A DNA stretch of 64,000 bases from Bradyrhizobium sp. WBAH42. GTDB lineage: Bacteria; Pseudomonadota; Alphaproteobacteria; Rhizobiales; Xanthobacteraceae. The stretch spans positions 3,543,001-3,607,000 of the forward strand of contig NZ_CP036533.1 in NCBI RefSeq assembly GCF_024585265.1, written 5' to 3'. Below, piece after piece: positions 8,560 through 17,225 of the stretch. Below the pieces are notes generated by a model. The model was not told the origin of the DNA, made no database searches, and was given only the letters and a program-made list of their open reading frames with translations. Every line of letters starts with the position of its first letter. Position 1 is the stretch's first letter. Made by a program: the position numbers and the translations under genes.

Positions 8560-9149
8560 GCGAGCAGCGTTCCTATCCGCGCCACGTCAAGACCGACGCC
8601 GGCGATATCGAGATCCGCCTGATGTCGCCCGCGGACGAGGCCGCCGTGCTGGCCTTCGGCAAGGGCCTGCCGACCCATGATCTGCTGTTCCTCCCCCGCA
8701 ACATCAGCGAGCCGAAGGTGCTCTCCGCCTGGGTCAAGGAGATCGAACGGGGTGCGATCACGAGCCTGCTCGCGGTCAGGGATGACAAGGTCGTCGGCTG
8801 CGGCACGCTGGTGCGTGATCCCCATTCCTGGTCGCCTCATGTCGGCGAGATTCGCATGGTGGTTTCGCCCGAGGTCCGCGGCAAGGGCGTGGGCAAGGCG
8901 CTGTCGCAGGAGACCTTTGCCCTCGCGCTCGGGGCAGGCCTGGAAAAGCTCTCGGTCCAGATGACGGTGGATCAGCAGGCAGCGATCGCCTTGTTCGAGA
9001 GCCTCGGCTTCAAGGCCGAGGCCCTGCTGCGGGACCATGTGCGGGACGTCGACGGCAAGACCCATGACATCGTCGTGCTCGGCCATAACATTGCGCAGGT
9101 CCAGGCTCAGATGGAGGCCTATGGGCTGCCAGGCGCCGTCCAGCACTAG
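8556..9149 (+). CDS. GNAT family N-acetyltransferase
   Basis: A 197-residue GNAT fold protein. The acetyl-CoA pyrophosphate-binding loop RGKGVG is at 108-113, after the beta-strand EIRMVVSPEV, and the C-terminal FESLGFKAEALLRDHV segment is typical. It overlaps the phaC stop (ATGA), so it is the third gene of the PHA operon. No target can be read from the sequence; a role in protein or small-molecule acylation connected with PHA granules is only suggested by the position. Confidence 0.85.
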   Translation: MSEQRSYPRHVKTDAGDIEIRLMSPADEAAVLAFGKGLPTHDLLFLPRNISEPKVLSAWVKEIERGAITSLLAVRDDKVVGCGTLVRDPHSWSPHVGEIRMVVSPEVRGKGVGKALSQETFALALGAGLEKLSVQMTVDQQAAIALFESLGFKAEALLRDHVRDVDGKTHDIVVLGHNIAQVQAQMEAYGLPGAVQH

Positions 9150-9256
9150 CAGCGCCGTCCGGCATTAGGGCCGGATCGGGCCGATTCTGAGCCCAATGGC
9201 TAGGGAGGCACCACGATGCCTCCGGCTAAGGCTCTTCACGATTTCGTGATATCGCA

Positions 9257-9283
9257 GTGCAATACGAATATTGCATCGCACCA
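9257..9283. promoter_or_regulatory. Candidate PhaR operator before the phasin gene
   Basis: TGCATCGCACCA at 9272-9283 matches TGCRNYGCASMA at all twelve positions; this is the PhaR motif I recall for Bradyrhizobium diazoefficiens. It forms half of a larger near-palindrome: TGCAATA (9258-9264), spacer CGAA, TATTGCA (9269-9275), and the left half reads TGCACTGCG on the other strand, one mismatch from the core. The site covers the proposed -35 box, as expected for a repressor that leaves the DNA when PHA granules form. Motif source is memory, so it needs a check. Confidence 0.6.
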
Positions 9284-9299
9284 TTAACCGTGCCATATA
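9271..9299 (+). promoter_or_regulatory. Candidate phasin promoter
   Basis: TTGCAT at 9271-9276 and CATATA at 9294-9299 with a 17-base spacer, about 70 bases before the phasin start. It overlaps the candidate PhaR site. The 219-base gap 9150-9368 holds nothing else I recognise. Confidence 0.5.
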
Positions 9300-9368
9300 A
9301 GCCGTGCCCCGGGCCAATGCGGACGGGGTGAGCCCATAGCTCAGACCTTTGAGGATGGAGAGAACCCC

Positions 9369-9824
9369 ATGACCACTGAAACCAACACCGCTTTCGAGGG
9401 CTTCAAGGACGCTTTCAAGAACATCCAGAACCTGGAAGTTCCCGAGGCCGCCCGCGAATTCGTCAAGAAGACCGCCAACACCGCCAAGGACCGTGCTGCC
9501 GAGGTGTTCGCTGGCTCCGAGCGCGTGACCGCCGCCGTCGAGAACGCGGTGACCGAGTCCGTCACCGAGGCCGGCAAGATCAGCCGCAACATCCAGCAGG
9601 CGATCTATGAGGACGCCGAGGCGTTCTTCTCGGGCATCGACAAGCTCGCGTCCGCCAAGTCGGTCAGCGAAGCCGTCGAGATCCAGTCGAGCCTGCTCCG
9701 CTCCCGCGGCGAAGTGTTCGTCTCGCGCGCCAAGGCGACCGCCGACTATCTCGGCAAGCTCGCCGCCAACGGTGCGAAGTCCGCTCAGGACAATTTCGCC
9801 AAGGTCTACAGCAAGACCGCCTGA
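9369..9824 (+). CDS. Phasin family protein
   Basis: A 151-residue, nearly all-helical phasin. The segments FEGFKDAFKNIQNLEVPEAAREF and AEAFFSGIDKLASAKSVSEA with QSSLLRSRGEVFVSRAKA are the Phasin_2 domain. Phasins coat the surface of PHA granules and control their number and size. ATG 9369 is preceded by GATGGAGAG. It follows the phaE-phaC-acetyltransferase unit but has its own promoter region and its own terminator, so it is probably a separate, highly expressed gene. I leave the paralogue number open. Confidence 0.9.
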   Translation: MTTETNTAFEGFKDAFKNIQNLEVPEAAREFVKKTANTAKDRAAEVFAGSERVTAAVENAVTESVTEAGKISRNIQQAIYEDAEAFFSGIDKLASAKSVSEAVEIQSSLLRSRGEVFVSRAKATADYLGKLAANGAKSAQDNFAKVYSKTA

Positions 9825-9853
9825 TCTGGCGCCTGAGCACAAACTGAATTTGA

Positions 9854-9875
9854 GGCCCGCTTCGGCGGGCCTTTT
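9854..9875 (+). terminator. Rho-independent terminator of the phasin gene
   Basis: A perfect seven-pair stem GGCCCGC (9854-9860), loop TTCG, GCGGGCC (9865-9871), followed by TTTTGTTT. It lies 30 bases after the phasin stop. Confidence 0.9.
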
Positions 9876-9887
9876 GTTTGGCGCCGC

Positions 9888-9967
9888 CGTCATTGCGAGC
9901 GAAGCGAAGCAATCCAGAGTCTTTCCGCGGAGGCGGACTGGATTGCTTCGCTTCGCTCGCAATGACG
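9888..9967. repeat. Palindromic interspersed repeat, family A copy 2
   Basis: The cleanest copy: CGTCATTGCGAGCGAAGCG at the left and CGCTTCGCTCGCAATGACG at the right are reverse complements, around GAAGCAATCCAGA, CCGCGGA and a second GGATTGCTTCG. It lies between the phasin terminator and the DUF445 gene. Confidence 0.9.
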
Positions 9968-9984
9968 AGTACTGTGATGCAGTC

Positions 9985-11271
9985 ATGGACTCATCTGCCA
10001 CCTTCTCCTTCGACACTCCGGGCGATGCCGAACGAGCGGCCGAGCTGCGCCGCGTGAAAGCGCTGGCGACGCTGGTGCTGGCCTTGACGCTGGCGCTGTT
10101 TGTCCTCGCAAAGTGGCTGCTGCCCGTGCATCCCGTGTTCGGCTTCATTGCAGCCTTCGCGGAAGCCGCGACCATCGGTGGGCTCGCCGATTGGTATGCG
10201 GTGGTGGCGCTGTTCAAGCGGCCGCTCGGCCTGCCGATCCCGCACACCGCGATCATCCAGAGCAACCAGGCCCGCATCGCCGACAAGCTCGGCGAATTCA
10301 TCCAGGTGCATTTCCTGGAGGCGGGTCCCGTCGAGGCCAAGCTGAAAGAGATCGACTTCGGCTCCTTCGTTGCCGACTGGCTGCGCAACCGCAAACGCAG
10401 TGACGACCTTGCGCGCTTCGCACTGCGTCTGTTGCCGGAGGCGGTGTCGGCAACCGAAAGCTCCGGCTTGATGACCTTCATCATCCGCCGCATGTCCTCA
10501 CAGCTCCAGGCGATCGATCTCGCGCCGCTCGCGGCCGGCACGCTGCGGGGCTTCGTCGCGGAGGGACGGCACCAGATCCTGTTCGACGATCTCCTGCGCG
10601 TGATGCACGAGACCTTGAACCAGACAGAGACGATGGCGATGATCCGCGAGAAGGTGCGCGCGGAATTGCCGACCCTGCTCAAGCTCTATCGCGCCGACAA
10701 GTTTCTGGTGAACAAGATCGTGGCCTCCGCGACGGCCTTCTTCAACGAAGTGCGCAGCGATCCCAAGCATCCGTTCCGCGGCGAGTTCGACCGCATGGTG
10801 CTGGGCTTCGTCGACCGGCTCGGCACCGACCAGGCCTATATCGACCGCATTGACGGCTTGAAGCGCGATCTTCTGGCGCGGCCGGAGCTTGCCGACCTCG
10901 CCCGCACCGTCTGGGCCAATACGCGCTCCTTCATCGAGCGCAGCGCGAGCGGCGAGACGCAGGTGCTGCAACATCATCTCGCCGGGATGTTCGTCTCCGC
11001 CGGCGAGGCGCTCGCCAGCGATGCCGAGCTCCGCGGCGAGATCAACAAGGGTCTCGTGACCGTGCTGCGCAGCTTCGTCGCGGACCAGAAGAGCGGCGTC
11101 TCGACCTTCATCTCCGATCAGGTCAAGGCGTGGAATATGACGCAGCTGATTTCGCTGATCGAAATCAACATCGGCCGCGACCTGCAATACATCCGCTTCA
11201 ACGGCTCGTTGATCGGTGGGCTCGCCGGGCTCGTGCTCTACACCGTAGAATCCCTGCTCCGATTGTTGTGA
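9985..11271 (+). CDS. DUF445 domain membrane-anchored protein
   Basis: A 428-residue DUF445 protein. A hydrophobic segment at about residues 27-46 (LATLVLALTLALFVLAKWLL) is followed by the family motif region EAATIGGLADWYAVVALFKRPLGLPIPHTAII, here split: GGLADWYAVVALF and PIPHTAII. A long helical middle and a short C-terminal hydrophobic helix (GLAGLVLYTVESLL) complete it. The family is widespread, with no established biochemical role. I chose ATG 9985, the first in frame after the repeat; no strong ribosome-binding site precedes it. The next gene on the strand is 201 bases away. Confidence 0.8.
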   Translation: MDSSATFSFDTPGDAERAAELRRVKALATLVLALTLALFVLAKWLLPVHPVFGFIAAFAEAATIGGLADWYAVVALFKRPLGLPIPHTAIIQSNQARIADKLGEFIQVHFLEAGPVEAKLKEIDFGSFVADWLRNRKRSDDLARFALRLLPEAVSATESSGLMTFIIRRMSSQLQAIDLAPLAAGTLRGFVAEGRHQILFDDLLRVMHETLNQTETMAMIREKVRAELPTLLKLYRADKFLVNKIVASATAFFNEVRSDPKHPFRGEFDRMVLGFVDRLGTDQAYIDRIDGLKRDLLARPELADLARTVWANTRSFIERSASGETQVLQHHLAGMFVSAGEALASDAELRGEINKGLVTVLRSFVADQKSGVSTFISDQVKAWNMTQLISLIEINIGRDLQYIRFNGSLIGGLAGLVLYTVESLLRLL

Positions 11272-11472
11272 CTTTTGCGTCACGGCCGTTAGCATTAACG
11301 CGCGGGCCTATTGTCGCCTCGCGTCTGTCCCGCTTGAATATCGGGAACCGGCCGCCTAGCTGATTCCTGTTGCGCTGCGGAACGATCAAGAAGCCGGTGC
11401 ATTGGAATTCACGCCGATTTGCCGGTCTCGCTGCCGGCGGCCTTTCCAGGATTCTTCCCAGGGGAAACATTG

Positions 11473-12243
11473 ATGACCGCAACTGCCCAGATGCTGCGCC
11501 CGCCGTCCCGCACCTTGATGTTTCTGGAGGGGCGGGCGATTCACGAGTTCGGCGCATTCCTCGGCGCGCTGCCGCTGTTGAGCCTTGCGCCGCGCGGCGA
11601 TGGGCATCCGGTGCTGGTGCTTCCGGGCCTCGTGGCGTCCGATGTCTCCACACGCGCGCTGCGCGCGTTTCTGACCAGCAAGGGCTATGCGGTCAGCGGC
11701 TGGCGCCAGGGGCGCAACTATGGCCTGCGCGAGGGCGTTCAGGACGCGATGGTCGATCTGGTCCATGAGCTCACCGACACGCATGGCCGCAAGATCAGCC
11801 TGGTCGGCTGGAGCCTCGGCGGTCTCTACGCGCGCCAGCTCGCCAAGATGATGCCGGAGCGCGTACGCCAGGTGATCACCCTCGGCAGTCCCTTTGCCGG
11901 CGATCCGCGCTCGACCAATGCCTGGCGCGTCTACGAATGGGCGAGCGGGCGCAAGGCCGACGAGGTCGATCCGCGCTTTGGCGGCGAGCTCGCCGTGCCG
12001 CCGCCGGTGCCGACCACCGCCATCTTCAGCCGCACCGACGGCGTCTGCGCCTGGCAGGGCTGCATGGAGAAGTCGGGCGCACAGACCGAGAGCATCGAGG
12101 TCGAAAGCAGCCATTGCGGCATGGGCCATCATCCCGCCGCGGTCTATGCCGTGGCCGATCGCCTCGCGCAGAAGGAAGGCCAATGGCGCCCGTTCGATCG
12201 CAGCGGCTGGCGCAGCCTGGCCTATCCCGACCCGCACAGGTGA
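11473..12243 (+). CDS. Alpha/beta hydrolase (lipase/acyltransferase-like)
   Basis: A 256-residue protein with VLVLPGL (48-54), a GWSLGG elbow with Ser114, and His residues in SSHCGMGHHP near the end. The arrangement VLVLPGL, then SLVGWSLGG, then ITLGSPF resembles bacterial lipases and PGAP1-like acyltransferases. The start has AGGGGAAAC before it. It lies upstream of the PaaX-type regulator but is separated from it by a repeat (12251-12392). The 201-base gap before it (11272-11472) shows no feature I can name. Substrate unknown. Confidence 0.75.
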   Translation: MTATAQMLRPPSRTLMFLEGRAIHEFGAFLGALPLLSLAPRGDGHPVLVLPGLVASDVSTRALRAFLTSKGYAVSGWRQGRNYGLREGVQDAMVDLVHELTDTHGRKISLVGWSLGGLYARQLAKMMPERVRQVITLGSPFAGDPRSTNAWRVYEWASGRKADEVDPRFGGELAVPPPVPTTAIFSRTDGVCAWQGCMEKSGAQTESIEVESSHCGMGHHPAAVYAVADRLAQKEGQWRPFDRSGWRSLAYPDPHR

Positions 12244-12250
12244 TCCTTCG

Positions 12251-12392
12251 CCTCTCCCCGCTTGCGGGGAGAGGCCGGATTGCATCGAAGAATGCAATCC
12301 GGGTGAGGGGGCTCTCCACGAATCCATCTACCAATGTGTTTGCTGATGCAGCCCCTCACCCCAGCCCTCTCCCCGTAAGAACGGGGAGAGGG
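12251..12392. repeat. Interspersed hairpin repeat, family B copy 1
   Basis: Made of nested hairpins: CCTCTCCCC with GGGGAGAGG at the left, GGATTGCAT with an ATGCAATCC arm in the middle, GGTGAGGGG/CCCCTCACC pairing across the element, and CTCTCCCC with GGGGAGAG at the right end. Copy 2 is at 35820-35978 and a short copy at 57061-57084. Confidence 0.85.
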
Positions 12393-12454
12393 AGAGCAAG
12401 AGCCGTCGCTTCCCTCCATTGTCGCGCCCGCACCAAACGCGCTATGCCTCGTGC

Positions 12455-13321
12455 ATGGCGCATCCGCTCTCACGCATCATCGACCAGCTCAAGCGCGAGC
12501 CCTCGCGCACCGGCTCCATCGTCATCACCGTGTTCGGCGACGCCATCGTGCCGCGCGGTGGTTCGGTGTGGCTCGGCACGCTCTTGGAATTCTTCGAGAG
12601 CCTCGATATCGACAGCGGCGTGGTGCGCACCGCGATGTCGCGCCTTGCTGCCGACGGCTGGCTGACGCGCGAGAAGGTCGGCCGCAACAGTTTCTATCGC
12701 CTGGCGGACAAGGGGCGCCAGACGTTCGAGGCCGCGACGCGCCACATCTACGATCCGCCGCCGTCCGACTGGACCGGGCGCTTCGAGCTGCTGCTGATCG
12801 GCAATGGCGAGGATCGCGACGCCTCGCGCGAAGCGTTGCGCAATGCTGGCTTCGGCAGCCCGCTGCCGGGCGTGTGGGTGGCGCCGTCAGGTGTGCCGAT
12901 GCCGGAGGAGGCAGCGGGCGCGATCCGCCTCGAGGTCTCCGCGGAGGATGACAGCGGCCGCCGTCTGCTCAGCGCGAGCTGGCCGCTCGATCGCACCGCC
13001 GATGCCTACCTGAAATTCATGAAGACCTTCGAGCCGCTGCGCGCCGCGATTGCGCGCGGCACCGATTTGTCCGACGCCGACGCCTTCACCGCGCGGATCC
13101 TCTTGATCCACTATTACCGCCGCGTCGTGCTGCGCGATCCGCTGCTGCCCGAGAGCCTGCTGCCGCCGGATTGGCCGGGCAGGGCTGCACGCGAACTCTG
13201 CGGCGCGATCTACCGCGCGCTGCTTGCTCCGTCCGAACAATGGCTCGACAGCCATGGAACCAATGAAAAAGGGGCGTTGCCGGCGGCACGAAGGCTGCTG
13301 GAGCGGAGGTTCGGCGCCTGA
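12455..13321 (+). CDS. paaX: PaaX family transcriptional regulator
   Basis: A 288-residue PaaX-type protein. The N-terminal winged helix covers about residues 18-90, with the recognition helix in SGVVRTAMSRLAADGW and the wing REKVGRNSFYRL. The middle and C-terminal domains follow family order, including a YYRRVVLRDPLLPESLLPPDWPG stretch whose core DPLLPxxLLPxDWPG is diagnostic. PaaX proteins repress phenylacetate operons and are released by phenylacetyl-CoA. It lies 71 bases before paaA on the same strand. I chose ATG 12455; a start 12 codons earlier is possible. Confidence 0.85.
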   Translation: MAHPLSRIIDQLKREPSRTGSIVITVFGDAIVPRGGSVWLGTLLEFFESLDIDSGVVRTAMSRLAADGWLTREKVGRNSFYRLADKGRQTFEAATRHIYDPPPSDWTGRFELLLIGNGEDRDASREALRNAGFGSPLPGVWVAPSGVPMPEEAAGAIRLEVSAEDDSGRRLLSASWPLDRTADAYLKFMKTFEPLRAAIARGTDLSDADAFTARILLIHYYRRVVLRDPLLPESLLPPDWPGRAARELCGAIYRALLAPSEQWLDSHGTNEKGALPAARRLLERRFGA

Positions 13322-13342
13322 CCGTTATGTTACAGAAATATC

Positions 13343-13370
13343 TTGCATGACGTGAATCTTGTTATATATT
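13343..13370 (+). promoter_or_regulatory. Candidate promoter of the paa operon
   Basis: TTGCAT (13343-13348) and TATATT (13365-13370) with a 16-base spacer, in an unusually AT-rich 65-base gap between the PaaX gene and paaA. No clear inverted repeat for PaaX was found; the related words GTTATGTTA (13324) and GTTATATAT (13361) could be contacts. Confidence 0.5.
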
Positions 13371-13392
13371 ATCTCTAAACGGGAGGATGCGC

Positions 13393-14385
13393 ATGTACAC
13401 CCAGGCGCTGAACACGGCCGAGACCGCTGACCGCGATCTGGAGGATGCAGGCAAAGCTGCGCAATTCCAGGCCCGCATCGATGCCGAGGAGCGCATCGAG
13501 CCGAACGACTGGATGCCGGCGGCCTATCGCAAGACGCTCACTCGCCAGATCTCCCAGCACGCCCATTCCGAAATCGTCGGCATGCTGCCCGAAGGCAATT
13601 GGATCACGCGCGCGCCGACCTTGCGCCGCAAGGCCGCGCTGCTTGCCAAGGTGCAGGACGAGTGCGGCCACGGGCTCTATCTCTACGCCGCCGCCGAGAC
13701 GCTCGGCTCCTCGCGTGAGGAGCTGGTCGACGCCATGCTCGCGGGGAAGGCAAAATACTCCTCGATCTTCAACTATCCGACGCTGACCTGGGCGGACATC
13801 GGCACGATCGGCTGGCTGGTCGACGGCGCCGCGATCATGAACCAGATCCCGCTGTGCCGCTGCTCCTACGGACCGTATGCGCGTGCGATGATCCGCGTCT
13901 GCAAGGAGGAGTCGTTCCACCAGCGCCAGGGTTACGAGATCATGGTGACGCTGTGCCGCGGCTCGGAGGAGCAGAAGGCGATGGCGCAGGATGCGCTGAA
14001 CCGCTGGTGGTGGCCGGTGCTGATGATGTTCGGTCCCCCGGATGCGACGAGCCAGCACAGCGACACCTCGACGAAATGGAAGATCAAGCGCTTCTCCAAT
14101 GACGAACTGCGCCAGAAGTTCGTCGACGCCACCGTGCCCCAGGCGCAATATCTCGGCCTCACCATTCCCGATCCCGGCATGATTCAGGATGCCGACGGGC
14201 ACTGGCGCTACAGCGAGATCGACTGGAGCGAGTTCAAGCAGGTGCTCGCCGGCAACGGCCCCTGCAACCGCGAGCGCATCGCCGCGCGCCGCAAGGCGCA
14301 TGAGGAGGGCGCCTGGGTGCGCGAGGCGGCCGCCGTCTATGTCGCCAAGCGCGCCCAGCGTCAGACCGCCCAAGCTGCAGAATAG
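13393..14385 (+). CDS. paaA: 1,2-phenylacetyl-CoA epoxidase, catalytic subunit PaaA
   Basis: A 330-residue ferritin-like di-iron subunit. The metal-site regions [10 protein letters not shown] and [10 protein letters not shown] are intact. PaaA with PaaC forms the oxygenase core that epoxidises the ring of phenylacetyl-CoA. There are two in-frame start codons, 13387 and 13393: GGGAGG ends directly at the first, so the second, six bases downstream, has normal spacing and is preferred. It heads the order paaABCDE. Confidence 0.95.
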   Translation: MYTQALNTAETADRDLEDAGKAAQFQARIDAEERIEPNDWMPAAYRKTLTRQISQHAHSEIVGMLPEGNWITRAPTLRRKAALLAKVQDECGHGLYLYAAAETLGSSREELVDAMLAGKAKYSSIFNYPTLTWADIGTIGWLVDGAAIMNQIPLCRCSYGPYARAMIRVCKEESFHQRQGYEIMVTLCRGSEEQKAMAQDALNRWWWPVLMMFGPPDATSQHSDTSTKWKIKRFSNDELRQKFVDATVPQAQYLGLTIPDPGMIQDADGHWRYSEIDWSEFKQVLAGNGPCNRERIAARRKAHEEGAWVREAAAVYVAKRAQRQTAQAAE

Positions 14386-14394
14386 GAGATCGAA

Positions 14395-14682
14395 ATGGCC
14401 ACGCCGAACACGCCGCTGTGGGAAGTCTTCATTCGCAGCCGCAATGGGCTCGCGCACAAGCATGTGGGATCGCTGCATGCGAACGACGCGACGATGGCGC
14501 TGCAGGCCGCCCGCGATATCTACACCCGCCGCGGCGAGGGCCTGTCGATCTGGGTCGTGCCCTCCAGCGCGATCACCGCGAGCGATCCCGCCGAGAAGGG
14601 CATGATGTTCGAGCCGGCGGAATCCAAGATCTACCGGCACCCGACGTTCTACGAAGTGCCGGAAGAAGTGGGGCACATGTGA
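14395..14682 (+). CDS. paaB: 1,2-phenylacetyl-CoA epoxidase subunit PaaB
   Basis: A 95-residue small subunit with the family start PLWEVFIRSRNGLAHKHVGS and the segment DIYTRRGEGLSIWVVPSS. PaaB bridges the PaaAC core in the epoxidase complex. A GGAG site precedes the start by about six bases; the stop overlaps the paaC start by one base. Confidence 0.95.
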   Translation: MATPNTPLWEVFIRSRNGLAHKHVGSLHANDATMALQAARDIYTRRGEGLSIWVVPSSAITASDPAEKGMMFEPAESKIYRHPTFYEVPEEVGHM

Positions 14683-15458
14683 TGGCGGTCGCCAACATCC
14701 AGGTCTCGGAAACGCCGCTGGTGCTCTACGCGCTGCGCCGCGCCGACGATGCGCTGATCCTCGGTCATCGGCTGTCGGAATGGTGCGGGCATGCGCCGAT
14801 GCTGGAAGAGGACATGGCGCTCTCCAACATCGCGCTGGACCTCATCGGTCAGGCGCGGGAGCTCTACAGCTTTGCCGCCAAGGCCGAAGGCAGGGATAAC
14901 GACGAGGACAAGCTGGCCTATTTGCGCGACGTACGGCAGTACCGCAATCTGCTCCTGGTCGAGCAGCCCAACGGCGATTTTGCCCAGACCCTGGTGCGGC
15001 AGTTCTTCTATTCCGCCTTCGCCGATCTCTATTGGCGCACGATGATGAGCTCGCGCGATGCGACGCTGGCGGCGATTGCTGCGAAATCGGAGAAGGAGAG
15101 CGCCTACCATCTGCGCCATGCCTCGGAATGGATCATCCGGCTCGGCGACGGCACTGAGGAGAGTCACCGGCGCGCGCAGGCTGCGATCGAAAATCTCTGG
15201 GCTTTTACCGGCGAGATGTTTGCCGTCGACGACGGCGAACGCGCCCTGATCGATGCCGGCATTGCTGTCGATCCCGCGAGCTTGCGCGGGCGCTGGTTGA
15301 CGACGCTCACCGATGTCGCCCGCGAGGCAACGCTCGCGCTGCCGCAGAACGATTGGATGCAGCAGGGCGGCCGCTCCGGCCGCCACAGCGAGCATCTCGG
15401 CCATCTCCTGTCGGAGCTGCAATCGATGCAGCGAACCTTTCCGGGGCTGACATGGTGA
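14682..15458 (+). CDS. paaC: 1,2-phenylacetyl-CoA epoxidase structural subunit PaaC
   Basis: A 258-residue ferritin-like protein that pairs with PaaA. Typical segments are LGHRLSEWCGHAPMLEEDMA, IALDLIGQARELYSFA and KSEKESAYHLRHASEWIIRL. PaaC lacks a working di-iron site and stabilises the catalytic subunit. It starts on the last base of paaB (TGATG) and overlaps paaD by seven bases, so translation is coupled throughout. Confidence 0.95.
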   Translation: MAVANIQVSETPLVLYALRRADDALILGHRLSEWCGHAPMLEEDMALSNIALDLIGQARELYSFAAKAEGRDNDEDKLAYLRDVRQYRNLLLVEQPNGDFAQTLVRQFFYSAFADLYWRTMMSSRDATLAAIAAKSEKESAYHLRHASEWIIRLGDGTEESHRRAQAAIENLWAFTGEMFAVDDGERALIDAGIAVDPASLRGRWLTTLTDVAREATLALPQNDWMQQGGRSGRHSEHLGHLLSELQSMQRTFPGLTW

Positions 15459-15955
15459 CGGTGCTGGAGCGTGATGGCGAGCTGCGCCAGCGTGCCTGGA
15501 ACGCTGCGGCTAGCGTGGTCGATCCCGAAATCCCGGTGTTGACCATCGCCGATCTCGGCGTTCTCCGCGACGTCGTTCTCGACGGCGATCATGTCGAGGT
15601 CGCGATCACGCCGACATATTCAGGCTGCCCGGCCATGAACATGATCGCGCTCGAAATCGAGGTCGCGCTGGAGCGCGCCGGTTTCCGTCATCCGAAGATC
15701 CGCACCGTGCTGTCCCCAGCCTGGACCACGGACTGGATGAGCGAGGAGGGGCGCGAGAAGCTGCGCGCCTACGGCATCGCGCCGCCGCAAGCCTCGAGCT
15801 CGCGCCGCGCGCTGTTCGGCGCGCAGACGGTGGCGTGCCCGCAATGCGGCTCGGACAAGACCGAGCTGCTGTCCGAGTTCGGCTCGACCTCCTGCAAGGC
15901 GCTCTGGCGCTGTAAGGCCTGCCGCGAACCCTTCGACTATTTCAAATGTCATTGA
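15452..15955 (+). CDS. paaD: PaaD, MIP18-like assembly factor for the epoxidase complex
   Basis: A 167-residue protein. The N-terminal MIP18/DUF59 domain holds DPEIPVLTIADLGVLRDV and TPTYSGCPAMNMI, and the C-terminal zinc-ribbon-like part has CPQCGSDKTEL and WRCKACREPFDYFKCH, giving Cys-x2-Cys pairs for metal binding. PaaD is needed for a working epoxidase, probably in iron-sulfur or di-iron assembly. It overlaps paaC and is followed by a repeat before paaE. Confidence 0.95.
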   Translation: MVTVLERDGELRQRAWNAAASVVDPEIPVLTIADLGVLRDVVLDGDHVEVAITPTYSGCPAMNMIALEIEVALERAGFRHPKIRTVLSPAWTTDWMSEEGREKLRAYGIAPPQASSSRRALFGAQTVACPQCGSDKTELLSEFGSTSCKALWRCKACREPFDYFKCH

Positions 15956-15976
15956 GGCGCACGATGCCAGCCCCGC

Positions 15977-16063
15977 CGTCATTGCGAGGAGCTCTTGCGA
16001 CGAAGCAATCCAGACTGCTTCCGCGGAAAGACTCTGGGTTGCTTCGCTTCGCTCGCAATGACG
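15977..16063. repeat. Palindromic interspersed repeat, family A copy 3
   Basis: Inserted between paaD and paaE, inside the paa operon. Left end CGTCATTGCGAGGAGC, right end GCTTCGCTCGCAATGACG. It could trim or stabilise the message between the two genes. Confidence 0.9.
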
Positions 16064-16091
16064 ACTTAGAGACCGAACGAGGGTGCCCGTG

Positions 16092-17174
16092 ATGTCCGCA
16101 GCCGCACCGCGCTTCCATCGCCTCGCCGTCAGCGACCTCCGCCGTGAGGCCACGGACGCCGTGTCGATGACCTTCGCAATCCCCAACGAACTCGCCGGCG
16201 ATTACGCCTTCACGCCCGGCCAGTACCTGACGCTGCGCACCATGCTCGACGGCGAAGAGGTGCGCCGCTCCTATTCGATCTGTTCCGGTCCCGATGACGG
16301 CGAGATCCGTATCGCCGTGAAGAAGGTCGATGGCGGCGCGTTTTCGAGCTGGGCAGCCGACGATCTCAAATGCGGCGACGAGCTCGACGTGATGACGCCA
16401 ACCGGCCGCTTTGGCGTGGTCCCGCCGGCAGATGGGGTGTGCATTCACGTCGGTTTCGCTGCCGGCTCCGGCATCACGCCGATCCTGTCGATCGTGAAGG
16501 GCGTGCTGGCGCGCGAGCCGGACAGTCGCTTCTTCCTGTTCTACGGCAACCGCACCACCGACAACATCATGTTCCTCGAAGCGCTCGAGGAACTCAAGGA
16601 CCGGTTCATCGATCGTCTCTCGATCTTTCACGTCATCTCCGGCGAGGAGCAGGACATCCCGATCCTGCATGGCCGGCTCGACGGCGAGAAGGTGAGGGTG
16701 CTGCTCCGCTCGCTGGTGCCGGCGGAAAGCGTCGATCATGTCTTCATCTGCGGTCCCCTTGGCATGAGCGAGGACATCGAGGCGACCTGCCGCGATCTCG
16801 GCATCGCGGACGAACGCATCCATGTCGAGCGCTTCGTGTCCGAATTCGGCGGCAAGCCGCGGCCGAGAAGGGCGGTTGCGCCCGACGCGCCGCCGAAGGC
16901 GATCGCCTCGTTGATCATCGATGGCAAGCGCCGCGACGTGCCCGTCGCCGAGGACGAGGCGATCCTCGATGCCGCCCTGCGCGCCGGCGTCGATCTGCCC
17001 TTCGCCTGCAAGGGCGGCATGTGCTCGACCTGCCGCGCCAAGCTGGTCGAGGGTGAGGCGCCGATGGACATCAACTATTCGCTGGAACCGTGGGAGCTGA
17101 AGGCCGGTTTTGTTCTCACCTGCCAGGCCAAGCCTTCTACGGAGCGGGTCGTCGTCGATTACGATCATGTTTGA
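16092..17174 (+). CDS. paaE: 1,2-phenylacetyl-CoA epoxidase reductase subunit PaaE
   Basis: A 360-residue reductase that passes electrons from NADPH through FAD and a 2Fe-2S centre to PaaA. The FAD motif is RRSYSICS, the pyridine-nucleotide motif is AAGSGITPILSI, and the C-terminal plant-type ferredoxin domain has CKGGMCSTC plus a distant Cys (FVLTCQ). I chose ATG 16092 with GAGGG upstream; GTG codons at 16083 and 16089 are alternatives. Confidence 0.95.
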   Translation: MSAAAPRFHRLAVSDLRREATDAVSMTFAIPNELAGDYAFTPGQYLTLRTMLDGEEVRRSYSICSGPDDGEIRIAVKKVDGGAFSSWAADDLKCGDELDVMTPTGRFGVVPPADGVCIHVGFAAGSGITPILSIVKGVLAREPDSRFFLFYGNRTTDNIMFLEALEELKDRFIDRLSIFHVISGEEQDIPILHGRLDGEKVRVLLRSLVPAESVDHVFICGPLGMSEDIEATCRDLGIADERIHVERFVSEFGGKPRPRRAVAPDAPPKAIASLIIDGKRRDVPVAEDEAILDAALRAGVDLPFACKGGMCSTCRAKLVEGEAPMDINYSLEPWELKAGFVLTCQAKPSTERVVVDYDHV

Positions 17175-17225
17175 CAGTGTTGTCCAACCAGCAGAACATT
17201 GCGTGCAAACAGCCGGGAGAAGCGC

